A DNA stretch of 64,000 nucleotides. Source: Solirubrobacteraceae bacterium (lineage in GTDB: Bacteria > Actinomycetota > Thermoleophilia > Solirubrobacterales > Solirubrobacteraceae). The stretch spans positions 1 to 64,000 of the forward strand of contig JADGPL010000004.1 of the NCBI GenBank assembly GCA_017882455.1, read 5' to 3'. Under the pieces are notes generated by a model, which was not told the origin of the DNA, did not search any database, and saw only the letters and a program-made list of their open reading frames with translations. How positions within the stretch are numbered: position 1 is the stretch's first letter; every line of letters starts with the position of its first letter. The position numbers were made by a program, and so were the translations under genes. Shown here piece after piece: positions 25,270-35,763 of the stretch.

Positions 25270-26337
25270 GTGCGTCAGGCGCTGGCGTGCTCGGCCGTGT
25301 GTGCCCGCGAGCTCTTGTGGATACGCCCGAATGTCGCGCGGGAGGTGGAGCATTGGCGTCGCTGCGCCGTCTTGATCCCCGATGCCACGATTCGCCACGA
25401 CGCCCTTGCGGCGCTCAGCCAGAAGCGCCTCAACATCGAGGGGGCGGCGCTCTTCGCCGTGCTCGCGCCGCGACGGGACTCGCGCCTGGTGCGCCTGCTC
25501 GTGGCATTCCAGGTCCTTCTCGACTTCCTCGACAGCATCACCGAGCGCCCGGCCTGCGACCCGGTCGCCGACGGACGCCGTCTGCATCTCGCACTGAGGG
25601 ACGCATTGGATCCGGACGGGCACATCTGCGACTACTACGCTCACCATCCGTACCGCGGGGATGGCGGTTATCTACACGCCCTGGTGCAGGTCTGTCGCGA
25701 TTGCTGCATCTCGCTGCCCTCCTATCCCTCCATTCGCCCGCTGGCGATCGAGGGCGCCGAGCGCTGCGGCGTCCAGGGCATCAACCACGACCCCGACCCG
25801 GTGCGTCGCGACCGGGCGCTTGAAGCCTGGGCGGCGGGCGCGTTCAGAGGAGGATGGGACGTGAACTGGTGGGAGCTCACCGCCGCCGCGAGCAGCACGC
25901 TGGGGGTTCTTGCGCTACTGGCCCTTGCGGCCGATCCGGCCAGCGGCGAGCAGGAGGCCGTGGCGCTCGACGGCGCATACATGCCCTGGATCTGTGCCGC
26001 GAGCACGATGCTCGACAGCTACGTGGATGAGGTCCAGGACGCCGACAGCGGCTCGCACAGCTACTTCGGCCATTACCCCACGCCGAAGGTCGCCGTCGAA
26101 CGCACCTGCGAGCTGGTTCGGCGCTCCCTGTACGAGGCCCGCCGGCTGCATAATGGCGCTCGCCACACGCTGATCGCGGCGGGTATGGTGGCCATGTATC
26201 TCTCTTGCGACGATGCCTGCACGCATGCAAAGCGCAACCCCACTCGCAGGCTGGCTCGAGCTGGAGGCTTCCTCACAAGGCTGCTGCTGCCGGCGCTGCG
26301 GACGTGGCGTGTCGCCTACCAGCTGCGTCCGGCGTAG
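25270..26337 (+). CDS. DUF2600 family protein (YtpB-like terpene synthase fold)
   Basis: A 355-residue protein of the DUF2600 family, whose Bacillus member YtpB makes tetraprenyl-beta-curcumene. Two acidic motifs are visible: LLDFLDSITE near residue 90 and MLDSYVDEVQD near 255, which in the family bind magnesium and the diphosphate of the prenyl substrate. LNIEGAALFAVLAP near residue 55 is also typical. GTG 25270 is the first usable start; no good ribosome binding site is seen. It lies 66 bp behind the permease gene, so the transporter may handle a lipid or terpenoid product (inference). The prenyl substrate cannot be told from sequence. Confidence 0.75.
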   Translation: MRQALACSAVCARELLWIRPNVAREVEHWRRCAVLIPDATIRHDALAALSQKRLNIEGAALFAVLAPRRDSRLVRLLVAFQVLLDFLDSITERPACDPVADGRRLHLALRDALDPDGHICDYYAHHPYRGDGGYLHALVQVCRDCCISLPSYPSIRPLAIEGAERCGVQGINHDPDPVRRDRALEAWAAGAFRGGWDVNWWELTAAASSTLGVLALLALAADPASGEQEAVALDGAYMPWICAASTMLDSYVDEVQDADSGSHSYFGHYPTPKVAVERTCELVRRSLYEARRLHNGARHTLIAAGMVAMYLSCDDACTHAKRNPTRRLARAGGFLTRLLLPALRTWRVAYQLRPA

Positions 26338-26343
26338 TCAGAA

Positions 26344-26355
26344 CTGAATATTCAG
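26344..26355. promoter_or_regulatory. 12-bp perfect palindrome, candidate operator
   Basis: CTGAATATTCAG is a perfect palindrome and unusually AT-rich for this DNA. It lies between the DUF2600 stop and the regulator gene at 26403, about 33 bp before a GATAGT -10-like box (26388-26393). It may be the autoregulatory site of that regulator. Confidence 0.4.
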
Positions 26356-26402
26356 CGGCGCCTTGCGAGAGCTGGGCCCGCCGCGATGATAGTGCGCACG
26401 CG

Positions 26403-26939
26403 ATGACGGATGAGAACACAGCCGGGGTCCTGCCAACAGGGAGAGAAAAGCGGCGTCGTCCGCGACGCGCCAAGGCAGGCAACTCGGGTGCATCCAAGGC
26501 CGCGTCGTCTCGCCAGTGGCAGCGGGCCGGGCGTCCCACGCGGCGTTCGGCCCGCAAGGACGAGGCGGGCGAGGAGACGGTAGTGATCGAGCTCACCAAG
26601 GGCCAGGTCGATCACGTGATCCGCGCCGCGGGCCAGGGGGGCACGATGTCGGTGCTGCTCTCGGCTCTCAAGGATCCGAAGTGGACGCTGTCGCTGAGCT
26701 CTGAGGAGTGGGCTTACCCGTCGCAGATGGATGACAGGCGCCTGTCACGCTCGCTCTTGTCGGGCCTGCTCGTGCTCTCCTGCTTTCCCTCTGACGGCGA
26801 TTACCTGGGAATCGCCGAGCTCGCGCGAATGTTGGACATGAACACGAGCACGACTCATCGATACGTCACCACGCTGCTTGCCGTGGGCCTGCTCGAGCGC
26901 GATCCAGCCACGCGCCGCTATCGAATCGCGCCGCAGTAG
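26403..26939 (+). CDS. IclR-type helix-turn-helix regulator
   Basis: A 178-residue protein. The first 60 residues are very basic (REKRRRPRRAKAG and similar) and look disordered. Residues about 115-175 are an IclR N-terminal winged helix (SLLSGLLVLSCFPSDGDYLG, then IAELARMLDMNTSTTHRYV, TLLAVGLLERDPATRRYRI). The usual IclR ligand domain is missing, so it is a short form. The start at ATG 26403 is nine bases after GATAGT, suggesting a leaderless message. It converges on the ATPase gene ending at 26949. Confidence 0.75.
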   Translation: MTDENTAGVLPTGREKRRRPRRAKAGNSGASKAASSRQWQRAGRPTRRSARKDEAGEETVVIELTKGQVDHVIRAAGQGGTMSVLLSALKDPKWTLSLSSEEWAYPSQMDDRRLSRSLLSGLLVLSCFPSDGDYLGIAELARMLDMNTSTTHRYVTTLLAVGLLERDPATRRYRIAPQ

Positions 26940-26948
26940 TCGCACCGC

Positions 26949-27872
26949 TCAGAGCTTGCGGGCGAGGCGCGTGGAGATGCCTTCCACGGCCGCCAGGTCC
27001 AGCCGGCTCCCCCAGACGAAGGGAACGCCGATCACCTCGAAGCTGCGGCGGCGCAGGCGAGCCATCTGGTTGTGCTGCAGGCGCGAGCGCTCGTGCACGG
27101 CCCGGGCAGCCCGGGCGGCGGCCAGCGCCACCGCGTCGGCGCTCTCGGCGAGGCGGGTGACGCGGTCGAGCTCCGCGCCTGTGAAGCGCCTCGGCAGCAG
27201 GCTGTTGACGATCACCGCCTCGAGGTTGCGGGCGAGCTGTCCGTTCAGCGCGTCCTGCAGCTCGAGCGCCTCTGTCACAGCCATCTCGCTAGCGAGCGCC
27301 ACCGCCAGGTAGGCGCTGAGCGCCGGGTCGCCGAGCAGCTCCTGAACCTCGGCGGTGTGCCCGGCGATCGGCCCCACCCGCGCGATCGCCCCGAAGGTCT
27401 GGGGCGAGCGCAGCAGACCGAGCGCGTGACCGGTCGCGGGCGCGTCCACGACCACGAGGTCATAGCCGCCGGCGCCCCGCCTGCGCGCGGAGCGAGTGAG
27501 CTGCCAGATCTTGACCATGCTCACGAGCTCCTTGGCTCCCGGGGCCGCCGCGGCGAAGTACTGGAAGGTGCCGCTCGATGCCAGCACGCGCCCGGAGATA
27601 CGCCCGCCGATCGCCTGCAGCCACTCCAGCAGGGCGCGGTCGGGGTCGATCGTGATGCTCGACAGGCCCGCCTGCAGGCGCGCCTCGATTCCGGGCGCGG
27701 CGGGCGGAAGGCCGAAGAGCCGCGCCAGCTGGCTCTGCTCACCGACCTCCACCACGATCGTCCGGCGTCCAGCGCGCGCCGCCATGATGCCGATCGCCGC
27801 GGCCATCGTCGTCTTGCCGACGCCGCCCTTGCCGGTGACGAAGAGCAGCTTGCGGTCGAGTATCGATTGCAT
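26949..27872 (-). CDS. ArsA/GET3-like ATPase
   Basis: A 307-residue P-loop ATPase of the anion-transporting ATPase family. The deviant Walker A is GKGGVGKTT near residue 14; the later strand [18 protein letters not shown] holds the switch II Asp and the A-loop typical of ArsA/GET3. ArsA drives arsenite export; most actinobacterial members have unknown roles and no arsB is nearby. An in-frame TTG at 27893 would add seven residues; ATG 27872 is preferred. In many actinobacteria two such genes sit side by side; here there is one. It is divergent from hisIE. Confidence 0.8.
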   Translation of the reverse strand: MQSILDRKLLFVTGKGGVGKTTMAAAIGIMAARAGRRTIVVEVGEQSQLARLFGLPPAAPGIEARLQAGLSSITIDPDRALLEWLQAIGGRISGRVLASSGTFQYFAAAAPGAKELVSMVKIWQLTRSARRRGAGGYDLVVVDAPATGHALGLLRSPQTFGAIARVGPIAGHTAEVQELLGDPALSAYLAVALASEMAVTEALELQDALNGQLARNLEAVIVNSLLPRRFTGAELDRVTRLAESADAVALAAARAARAVHERSRLQHNQMARLRRRSFEVIGVPFVWGSRLDLAAVEGISTRLARKL

Positions 27873-27915
27873 CCACGTGGGAGTGTGTCTCAAACCGCGG
27901 GGGACCGGAGGTACC

Positions 27916-27921
27916 TACAAT
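27916..27921 (+). promoter_or_regulatory. -10 box of the hisIE-trp operon (leaderless)
   Basis: TACAAT ends eight bases before the hisIE ATG at 27930. There is no Shine-Dalgarno sequence and no room for a leader peptide or attenuator, so tryptophan control, if any, is not by classical attenuation at this start. Confidence 0.5.
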
Positions 27922-27929
27922 CGCCTGAG

Positions 27930-28556
27930 ATGAGCACCCCCTCCCAGGATCACATCGCGGAGCAGATCGCCTATGACCGGGATGGTCTGGTGCCGTGCGT
28001 GGTGCAGGACTGGAGCACCGGCGAGGTGCTCATGCTCGCCTACATGAACGAGCCGGCGCTGCAGCGCACGCGTGACACGGGCGAGCTGCACCTGTGGAGT
28101 CGCTCGCGCGGCGAGCAGTGGCACAAGGGAGCTACGAGTGGCAACGTCCAGGCCGTGCGCGCGCTGCGCCTGGACTGTGACGGCGATACGGTCCTCGCGC
28201 TCGTCGAGCCCGCGGGGCCGGCCTGTCACACGGGCGAGCGCAGTTGCTTTCACCGTGGCGAGCTCGAGCCGGGCGCGCCCTGCGAGACGCTTCCCGCCCT
28301 CGAGCGCACGCTCGCCGAGCGCGCCCGGGAGCGGCCGGGCGGCTCCTACACGGTGGAGCTTCTGGAGAACCCGAGCCGGATCGGCGAGAAGGTGATGGAG
28401 GAGGCCGAGGAGGTGGCGCGGGCGGCGCGCGAGGAGTCCGACGAGCGCGTCGACGAAGAGGCCGCGGACGTGCTCTACCACCTGCTGGTGCTGTTGCGCA
28501 GTCGGGGGCGCTCGCTCGCGGACGCCGAGCGGGTGCTCGATGGTCGCCGCTCCTAG
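27930..28556 (+). CDS. hisIE: bifunctional phosphoribosyl-AMP cyclohydrolase / phosphoribosyl-ATP pyrophosphatase
   Basis: A 208-residue two-domain enzyme for steps 2 and 3 of histidine biosynthesis. HisI spans about 10-115 ([33 protein letters not shown], then DCDGDTVL and [10 protein letters not shown] with metal-binding Cys). HisE spans about 120-205 ([34 protein letters not shown]). It overlaps trpE by 17 bp, so a histidine gene heads the tryptophan operon; both pathways use phosphoribosyl pyrophosphate. ATG 27930 is chosen because of the -10 box just upstream and the domain boundary. Confidence 0.94.
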   Translation: MSTPSQDHIAEQIAYDRDGLVPCVVQDWSTGEVLMLAYMNEPALQRTRDTGELHLWSRSRGEQWHKGATSGNVQAVRALRLDCDGDTVLALVEPAGPACHTGERSCFHRGELEPGAPCETLPALERTLAERARERPGGSYTVELLENPSRIGEKVMEEAEEVARAAREESDERVDEEAADVLYHLLVLLRSRGRSLADAERVLDGRRS

Positions 28557-30053
28557 CGCTCCCGGCGCGACTCCGCCGGCGGCGCTCGTGCGTGGCGTGA
28601 GCATCGTGCCGGACATCGACGGCGCGCGCGAGCTCGCGCGCTCGCACAACCTGATCCCGCTCAGCTACACGTTCATAGAGGACTGCGAGACGCCCGTTTC
28701 GGCGTTCCTGAAGCTGCGCACGCTCGCCCCGGGCGAGCCTGCCTTCCTGCTGGAGTCAGCCGAGCAGGGACAGCGGGTGGGACGCTGGTCGTTCATCGGC
28801 TTTCGTCCGCGCGAGGTGCTCAGGTGGTCTCTCGCCGACGGCGGGGATCCGTATGCGCTGGCGGCCGCACACGTGTCCCGCTTCGACCAGGCGCCGATGC
28901 ACGACGCGCCTCCCTTCACGGGAGGCGCCGTGGGCTTCTTCGGCTACGACCTCGTACGGACGGTCGAGCCTCTGGGCGATCCACCGCCCGATCCTCTCGG
29001 CCTGCCCGACATGGCGCTGATGCTCTCCGATGCGCTCGTCGTCTTCGACCATCTCAAGCACACCGTCACGATCCTGGCCAACGCCGACCTGCAGGCCGAG
29101 CCGGACGTCGAGCGCGCCTACGCCGAGGCGCAGCGAACGATCGAGCAGGTTCGCGAGGTCCTGGCCGGTCCGGTCCCACGCGGGGAGCCAGTGCTCGCCG
29201 GCAGCCGTCCGGCGCCCGAGTTCCACTCGAACATGTCTCCCGAGCGCTTCGAAGCGATGGTGGCGCGGATCGTCGAGTACATCTATGCGGGCGATGCCTT
29301 CCAGGTCGTGCCGTCGCAGCGCTGGTCGGCACGCGTGCCGATCGAGGCGTTCTCCGTCTACAGGGGCCTGCGGGCGGTGAACCCGAGCCCGTACATGTAC
29401 TTCCTCGACTTCGGCGACTTCCAGGTGGCCGGTGCCAGCCCTGAGCCGCTGCTGACGGTCACGGGGCGGCGCGTGTCAACCAAGCCGATCGCGGGCACGC
29501 GCCCGCGCGGCTCGACGCCCGAGGAGGATCGCCGCATCGAAGCCGAGCTGCTCGCCGACGAGAAGGAGCGCGCCGAGCACGTGATGCTCGTCGACCTCGG
29601 GCGCAACGACCTCGGGCGCGTCTGCGAGTACGGAAGCGTGACCGTCGAGGAGCTGATGGAGATCGAGCTCTACAGCCACGTCATGCACATCGTCTCCACG
29701 GTCTCGGGAACACTGCGCGACGGCGTCGGGGCGATGGACGCGCTGCGCTCGGTGCTGCCCGCGGGCACCCTCTCCGGCGCGCCCAAGGTGCGCGCGATGC
29801 AGATCATCGACGAGCTCGAGCCCGTCAAGCGCGGCGGCTACGGCGGCGCGATCGGCTACCTCAGCTACGCCGGGGACCTCGACACGGCGATCCACATCCG
29901 CACGGTGGTGGTCAAGGACGGCGAAGCCCACGTGCAGGCGGGCGGCGGCACCGTCGCCGACGCCAAGCCGGACTACGAGTATCGGGAGTCGGCCGCCAAG
30001 GCCCAGGCGGCGCTGCGCGCGATCGCGCTCGCCTGTGAGCAGCCGGACTGGTC

Positions 30054-30057
<4 letters not shown>
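28540..30057 (+). CDS. trpE: anthranilate synthase component I
   Basis: A 505-residue enzyme that makes anthranilate from chorismate with ammonia supplied by TrpG. The N-terminal half carries the tryptophan-binding stretch FLLESAEQ; the C-terminal chorismate-binding domain has [81 protein letters not shown] and GGAIGYLS. All are standard for TrpE. It starts inside the end of hisIE and overlaps trpG by four bases. Confidence 0.95.
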
Positions 30058-30613
<556 letters not shown>

Positions 30614-30614
<1 letters not shown>

Positions 30615-31687
30615 TGGCAAACGCGATCCTCACACGCGCGATCGACGCGCTCGCCTCACGCACCGACCTCAGCGCCGAGCAGACCGCCGAGGTGCTCGCC
30701 GAGATCATGCACGGAGAGGTCTCCGAGACCCAGATCGCGGGCTTCCTGATCGCCCTGAGGACCAAGGGGGAGACGGTCCAGGAGCTTGCCGGGCTGGCGC
30801 GCACGATGCGCGATCTGGCTGCCCACGTGCCCACCGATCGCCACGATCTGCTCGACACCGCCGGGACCGGCGGGGGGCGCAGCTCGTTCAATGTATCGAC
30901 GACGGCCGCCCTGATCGCCGCTGGAGCCGGCTGCGCGGTGGCCAAGCACGGCAACCGCTCGGCCACCAGCCGCTCGGGCTCGGCCGACCTGCTCGAGGCG
31001 CTCGGCGCACGCATCGATCTGGGCCCCGCGGAGGTCGCGGGCTGCATCGAGGAGGCGGGCTTCGGGTTCATGTTCGCGCCCGCTCACCATCAGGCGACGC
31101 GTTTCGTGGTGCCCGTGCGTCGCGATCTCGCGGTCAGGACGATCTTCAACCTGCTCGGTCCGCTCACCAATCCGGCCGGCGCCAGACGGCAGCTGATCGG
31201 CGTCCCCGACGTGCGCTTCCTGGACACGATCGCCGGAGCGCTGGCGATCCTCGGCGTCGACCGCGCTCTTGTGGTTGCCGGCGAGGACGGGCTCGACGAG
31301 GTCTCCGCGAGCGCGCCCACCCAGGTGGTCGAGGTCAACGGCGAGGAGATCACCCGCTACGTGCTCACGCCCGAGGAGGTGGGCATCGCGCCGCCACCGG
31401 AGGGCTCCGGATCGGCTCAGGGGCCGGGCGGGGGCACGCCCGCGGAGAACGCTGCGGTGACGCGCGCGATCCTGGAGGGCTCCCCCGGCGCCGCCTGGCG
31501 CCCGCCCGGCGAGGCGCTCGCGCTGATCAACGCCGGCGCGGCGATCTATGCGGCGGGGGGCGCCGAGACGATCGCCCAGGGGGTCGAGGCTGCTCGCGCG
31601 GCTCTCGCCGAAGGCAGGGCAGCGGCCGCGCTCGAGCGCTACGTGGAGGCCAGCCGCAGGCGCGCGCCGGCCGAGACCGCCCGATGA
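30614..31687 (+). CDS. trpD: anthranilate phosphoribosyltransferase
   Basis: A 357-residue enzyme that adds a phosphoribosyl group to anthranilate. The PRPP loop reads DTAGTGGGRSSFNVST, followed by AKHGNRSATSRSGSADLLEALG with the substrate-binding residues, and FNLLGPLTNPAGARRQLIGV. The metal-binding acidic pair is in GEDGLDEVS. A Gly-rich loop (PPPEGSGSAQGPGGGTPAEN) is a small insertion before the last helices. It overlaps trpC by four bases. Confidence 0.95.
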
Positions 31688-32469
31688 GCACGGGCGCCAC
31701 CTCGGTCCTCGAGCGGATCCTCGCCGAAACCCGCATCGAGGTCGCGCGCCGCAGGCGCGACGTGCCCTTGCCCGTCACCTCTGCGACCGCGCGACCCGGC
31801 GAGCGTGCCTTCCACGCGGCCCTGGCTCGCGACGGCATCGGCGTGATCGCCGAGTTCAAGCGTCGCTCGCCCTCCGCGGGCGCGCTGCGCGAGCGCCCCG
31901 AGCTGCTCGAGATCGTCCCCGCCTATGAGCGGGGCGGAGCCGTGGCCGTGTCGATCCTCACCGAGGGACCCAACTTCGAGGGATCGCTGGAGGATCTGCG
32001 CGCGGCGCGCAGCGCCTGCGATCTGCCGCTGCTGCGCAAGGACTTCATCGTGGATCCCTACCAGCTGCACGAGGCGCAGGCCGCCGGCGCCGACGCAGTG
32101 CTGCTGATCGTCGCCGCGCTCGCGCCCGCTGAGCTCGCTGCCCTGCATGCGCTGGCTCGCGAGCTTGGGCTCGACGTCCTCGTGGAGGTCCACGATCGCG
32201 CTGAGCTGCAGGCGGCACTCGAGCTGGGGGCCGAGATCGTCGGCATCAACAACCGCGACCTCAGGGACTTCAGCGTGGACCTGCTGCGCACTGAGCGCCT
32301 GATGGCAGAGGTCCCTCCAGGAGTGATCGTGGTATCGGAGTCCGGAATCGGGAACCCCGAGCAGCTGCTGCGGTTGCAGGAGCGCGGGGTGCAGGCGGTG
32401 CTGGTGGGCGAGTCGCTGATGCGCGCCGAGGATCCGGCTGCGGCGCTCGGCGAGCTGACATCCTTCTGA
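31684..32469 (+). CDS. trpC: indole-3-glycerol phosphate synthase
   Basis: A 261-residue TIM barrel that closes the indole ring. The conserved catalytic stretches are VIAEFKRRSPSAG, VSILTEGPNFEGS, LLRKDFIVDPYQ, VEVHDRAEL, GINNRDLRDFSVD and VSESGIGN. The gene is monofunctional; trpF is separate. It overlaps trpD by four bases and is followed not by trpF but by an htrA gene with its own likely promoter. Confidence 0.95.
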   Translation: MSTGATSVLERILAETRIEVARRRRDVPLPVTSATARPGERAFHAALARDGIGVIAEFKRRSPSAGALRERPELLEIVPAYERGGAVAVSILTEGPNFEGSLEDLRAARSACDLPLLRKDFIVDPYQLHEAQAAGADAVLLIVAALAPAELAALHALARELGLDVLVEVHDRAELQAALELGAEIVGINNRDLRDFSVDLLRTERLMAEVPPGVIVVSESGIGNPEQLLRLQERGVQAVLVGESLMRAEDPAAALGELTSF

Positions 32470-32476
32470 GATTCTT

Positions 32477-32507
32477 TTAGACACACCGTGCAAGACATTT
32501 AGATGTC
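32477..32507 (+). promoter_or_regulatory. candidate htrA promoter with overlapping inverted repeat
   Basis: TTAGAC at 32477-32482 and TTAGAT at 32499-32504, 16 bp apart, could be -35 and -10 boxes. GACAT-TTAG-ATGTC (32494-32507) is a perfect inverted repeat lying over the -10 box. It could be an operator for an envelope-stress regulator or, as RNA, a small hairpin after trpC. The stretch is AT-richer than its surroundings. Confidence 0.4.
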
Positions 32508-32537
32508 CTTCACACCGGCCGCTCATCCTCTTCTCAC

Positions 32538-33752
32538 ATGAAACGCATGTTCGCCATCCCGTTTGTCTCCGCCCTGATCGGCGGCGGCGTGGTCGTGGCC
32601 GTGATCGCGGCCGCCGGTGATCTGGGAGGGGGCAGCCAGACGACGGTGACGACCGTGCAGGCCGCTCCGGCTGCTCCGTCCAACGCGTCGCAGATCACAA
32701 AAGGCCTGACGCCGCACGAAGTCTACGTGCGGGATGCGCCCGGGGTGGCGTTCGTGACCTCCACGATCGTGCAGAAATCGGAATCCCCGTTCAACCTCTT
32801 CGGCGGCGAAAGCCAGCGACAGGGCCAGGCCACGGGCTCGGGCATCGTGATCTCCGCCAACGGCACGATCCTGACCAACTACCACGTGGTCGAGAACGCC
32901 ATCAAGGTGACCGTGAGCTTCGAAAAAGGCAAGGCCGTCGAAGCGCAGGTCGTCGGCAGGGATCCCTCCAACGACCTGGCCGTGCTCAAGATCCCGACGG
33001 ACGGGTTGACGCTGCATCCGCTCACGCTCGGCGACTCGAGCGCCGTCACGGTTGGCGACCCTGTCTATGCGATCGGCAACCCGTTCGACCTCGAACGGAC
33101 GCTCACCACCGGCGTGATCTCGGCGCTTCAGCGCCAGATAACTGCCCCCAACGGCTTCACCATCGACAACGTGCTCCAGACCGACGCGCCCATCAACCCC
33201 GGGAACTCCGGCGGACCGCTGCTCAACGCCGCGGGCCAGGTGATCGGCATCAACTCGCAGATCGAGACGGGCGGCTCGGGCGGCGGCAGCGTCGGCATCG
33301 GCTTTGCCGTCCCGATCAACACGGCCAAGTCCGAGATCGCGCAGCTCGAGAAGGGCGGGACCGTGCGCGGCGCCTATCTCGGTCTGACCTCGCTGACGAT
33401 CGACGGGTCCCTATCGGCGCTGAACCTCCCGGTCAAACAGGGAGCGCTCGTGCAGAGCGTCCAGAAGGGCACGGCAGCGGCCAAGGCCGGGATCCGCGGC
33501 GGATCGGTCACCTCGAACACCGAAAACGGCCAGATCGCGGTCGGCGGCGACATCATCGTCGCGATCGACGGCAAAGCGGTCGCCAGCTCCGAAGACCTCG
33601 CCAACGACATCGCGGCCAAGAAGCCCGGCGACAAGGTGACGATCGAACTGCGCCGGGCCACGGGCAACGGCAACTACGAAAAGAAGACCGTGCCCGTCAC
33701 GCTCGGCAGCCGACCCAACTCGGTGCCGAACCCGAGCACGCCCGAAGGCTGA
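32538..33752 (+). CDS. HtrA/DegP-family serine protease
   Basis: A 404-residue envelope protease. One N-terminal membrane segment (about 4-26) anchors it; a short linker leads to the trypsin-like domain with H116 (ILTNYHVVE), D146 (SNDLAVLKI) and S224 (NPGNSGGPLLN), and a PDZ domain covers about 290-390. It digests or refolds damaged exported proteins. It lies between trpC and trpF in an otherwise continuous trp operon, with about 70 bp in front of it, so it is probably separately controlled. It uses mostly GAA for glutamate, unlike the trp genes around it. Confidence 0.92.
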   Translation: MKRMFAIPFVSALIGGGVVVAVIAAAGDLGGGSQTTVTTVQAAPAAPSNASQITKGLTPHEVYVRDAPGVAFVTSTIVQKSESPFNLFGGESQRQGQATGSGIVISANGTILTNYHVVENAIKVTVSFEKGKAVEAQVVGRDPSNDLAVLKIPTDGLTLHPLTLGDSSAVTVGDPVYAIGNPFDLERTLTTGVISALQRQITAPNGFTIDNVLQTDAPINPGNSGGPLLNAAGQVIGINSQIETGGSGGGSVGIGFAVPINTAKSEIAQLEKGGTVRGAYLGLTSLTIDGSLSALNLPVKQGALVQSVQKGTAAAKAGIRGGSVTSNTENGQIAVGGDIIVAIDGKAVASSEDLANDIAAKKPGDKVTIELRRATGNGNYEKKTVPVTLGSRPNSVPNPSTPEG

Positions 33753-33789
33753 GCGCGGGCTCGGTCGCAGGTGGCCCGGCGGGCCTCGC

Positions 33790-33795
33790 TACCGT
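33790..33795 (+). promoter_or_regulatory. -10 box for leaderless trpF-trpB-trpA transcript
   Basis: TACCGT ends seven bases before ATG 33803 of trpF. It would let trpFBA be made apart from hisIE-trpEGDC. Confidence 0.45.
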
Positions 33796-33802
33796 GTGGA
33801 CG

Positions 33803-34582
33803 ATGACGGCCGCGCCCCAACAGAGCGAGATCCCCGCCGCGGCGGCGCAGGCGCGAGCCGACCTTGGCCATCCGCAGATCAAGATCTGCGGCATCACCAA
33901 CCTTCCCGACGCCGAGCTGGCGGTCGGGCTCGGGGCGTGGGCGTTGGGGATGATCTTCTACGAGGGCTCTCCGCGTCAGTGCTCGGCGGCGGAGGCGCAG
34001 ATGATCGTGGCGGCGATGCGTCGCCGTGTGGAGCTCTGCGGGGTGTTCGTCAACGCACCGCTCGAGGAGGTCGTGCACGCGAGCGAGGATCTCGGTCTCA
34101 CGATGGTCCAGCTCCACGGCGACGAGGGCCCGTCCTTCTGTGCCGAGGTTCGCCGCCGCACGGGCGCGCGGGTGATCAAGGCCGCCCAGGTCTCGGGCTC
34201 CGCTGACGTTCAGGATCTCGAGCGCTTCCACGTCGACTTCCACCTGCTCGACGCGCGCTCGAAGGCGGTGGCGCGCCAGGGCATGCGGGGCGGGACGGGC
34301 GAGACCTTCGACTGGGGCCTTTTGCGGGCGCGGCGCTCGAAGGTTCCGCTGATCCTCAGCGGAGGTCTGACCGGCGAGAACGTGGCGGAGGCGATCGCCG
34401 TGGCCCGTCCCTACGCCGTGGACAGCGCCAGCGGAACCGAGGCCGCCCCGGGGCGCAAGGACCCCGCCAAGCTGCGCGCGCTGTTCGATGCGGTGCGCGG
34501 ATCTGCGGATGCTCAGGCGACGGTTGGCGATGCGATGGCGCCGGTCCCGGACGCACAGGCGGCGATCGGCGAGCCGGCGTGA
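33803..34582 (+). CDS. trpF: phosphoribosylanthranilate isomerase
   Basis: A 259-residue TIM barrel enzyme of tryptophan synthesis. The catalytic Cys is in IKICGITN and the catalytic Asp is in the HLLDARS region of the fifth strand; VQLHGDE and [10 protein letters not shown] are further family motifs. About 25 extra residues precede the barrel and about 25 follow it (a tail rich in Ala and Asp), so it is somewhat longer than usual. ATG 33803 is preferred over GTG 33794 because of the -10 box at 33790. It overlaps trpB by four bases. Confidence 0.92.
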   Translation: MTAAPQQSEIPAAAAQARADLGHPQIKICGITNLPDAELAVGLGAWALGMIFYEGSPRQCSAAEAQMIVAAMRRRVELCGVFVNAPLEEVVHASEDLGLTMVQLHGDEGPSFCAEVRRRTGARVIKAAQVSGSADVQDLERFHVDFHLLDARSKAVARQGMRGGTGETFDWGLLRARRSKVPLILSGGLTGENVAEAIAVARPYAVDSASGTEAAPGRKDPAKLRALFDAVRGSADAQATVGDAMAPVPDAQAAIGEPA

Positions 34583-35763
34583 GCGCGCCCACGGAGGAGC
34601 GTCCGCTCGAGCACCGCTTCGGCCCCTACGGTGGCCAGTTCGTGCCCGAGACGCTGATGCCGGCGCTGGCGGAGCTCGAGGCGGCTTGGAGCGCCGCGCG
34701 CGTGGACCCCGGCTATCGCTCGGAGCTCGATGGGCTGCTGCGCGACTTCGGCGGGCGACCGACGCCCATCTACCGGGCACGCCGGCTCTCCGAGCGGGCC
34801 GAGCGCCCCATCTACCTCAAGCGCGAGGATCTCAACCACACGGGCTCGCACAAGCTCAACAACGCGCTCGGCCAGGTCCTGCTGGCAAAGCGGATGGGCA
34901 AGAGCCGGATCATCGCCGAGACGGGTGCTGGGCAGCACGGTGTGGCGACGGCGACCGTGTGTGCGCTCTTGGGGATGGAGTGCATGGTCTACATGGGCGT
35001 CGAGGACACGCGCCGCCAGCGCCCCAACGTTCAGCGCATGGAACTGCTCGGGGCCAAAGTGCAGCCTGTCGACGCCGGTGCGAAAACCCTCAAGGAGGCC
35101 ACCTCGGCGGCGATCCGCGACTGGGTGACCAACGTGCAGAGCACCCACTACGTGATCGGATCGGTGGTCGGCCCGGCGCCATATCCGGCGCTCGTGCGCG
35201 ATCTGCAGAGGGTCATCGGCGACGAGGCCCGCGCGCAGATGCTCGAGCGCGAGGGGCGCCTCCCGAGCCGGGTCATCGCCTGCGTCGGGGGAGGCTCCAA
35301 CGCGATGGGAATATTCGCCGCCTTCATCCCCGACGAGGAGGTCGAGCTGGTCGGTGTGGAGGCCGGCGGGGAGGGGATCGACACGCCCCGCCATGGGGCG
35401 CCCCTGACGGTTGGGGGACGCGCCGGGATCCTGCACGGCTCACGCTCGGCGGTGATGCAGGACGAGGAGGGCCAGATCGTGCAGGCGCACTCGATCTCGG
35501 CCGGACTGGACTACCCCGGCGCCGGCCCCGAGCACGCCCACCTTCGCGACAGCGGGCGCGCGCGCTACGTGGCCGTCCCCGACCGGGATGCGCTTGGCGC
35601 CTTCCGCGAGGTGGCGCGCCTCGAGGGGATCATCCCTGCGCTCGAGACCGCCCATGCGCTCGCCTGGGTCATGGCGCAGCCGGGCGGCGAGTTGGACCTC
35701 GTGTGCCTCTCCGGCCGGGGCGACAAGGACCTGGCCGAGGTGCTGGGCGCCGCGGGGGCATGA
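34579..35763 (+). CDS. trpB: tryptophan synthase beta chain
   Basis: A 394-residue pyridoxal phosphate enzyme that joins indole and serine. [17 protein letters not shown] is the typical start, the cofactor Lys is in [21 protein letters not shown] is the ammonium-like loop, [10 protein letters not shown] binds the phosphate, and [11 protein letters not shown] is also diagnostic. The GTG start overlaps trpF and the stop overlaps trpA, ensuring equal synthesis of the two subunits. Confidence 0.96.
   Translation: MSAPTEERPLEHRFGPYGGQFVPETLMPALAELEAAWSAARVDPGYRSELDGLLRDFGGRPTPIYRARRLSERAERPIYLKREDLNHTGSHKLNNALGQVLLAKRMGKSRIIAETGAGQHGVATATVCALLGMECMVYMGVEDTRRQRPNVQRMELLGAKVQPVDAGAKTLKEATSAAIRDWVTNVQSTHYVIGSVVGPAPYPALVRDLQRVIGDEARAQMLEREGRLPSRVIACVGGGSNAMGIFAAFIPDEEVELVGVEAGGEGIDTPRHGAPLTVGGRAGILHGSRSAVMQDEEGQIVQAHSISAGLDYPGAGPEHAHLRDSGRARYVAVPDRDALGAFREVARLEGIIPALETAHALAWVMAQPGGELDLVCLSGRGDKDLAEVLGAAGA

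Noticed and set aside
27072-27929. In-frame upstream extension of hisIE
   Set aside because: It is antisense to the ArsA-like ATPase gene; hisIE has a -10 box and ATG at 27930 and begins at the domain boundary there.
34488-35759. Long in-frame extension upstream of trpA (would give a 698-residue protein)
   Set aside because: It runs through trpB in another phase, has the Arg/Ala/Pro-rich composition of a shadow frame, and trpA has a good ATG overlapping the trpB stop.
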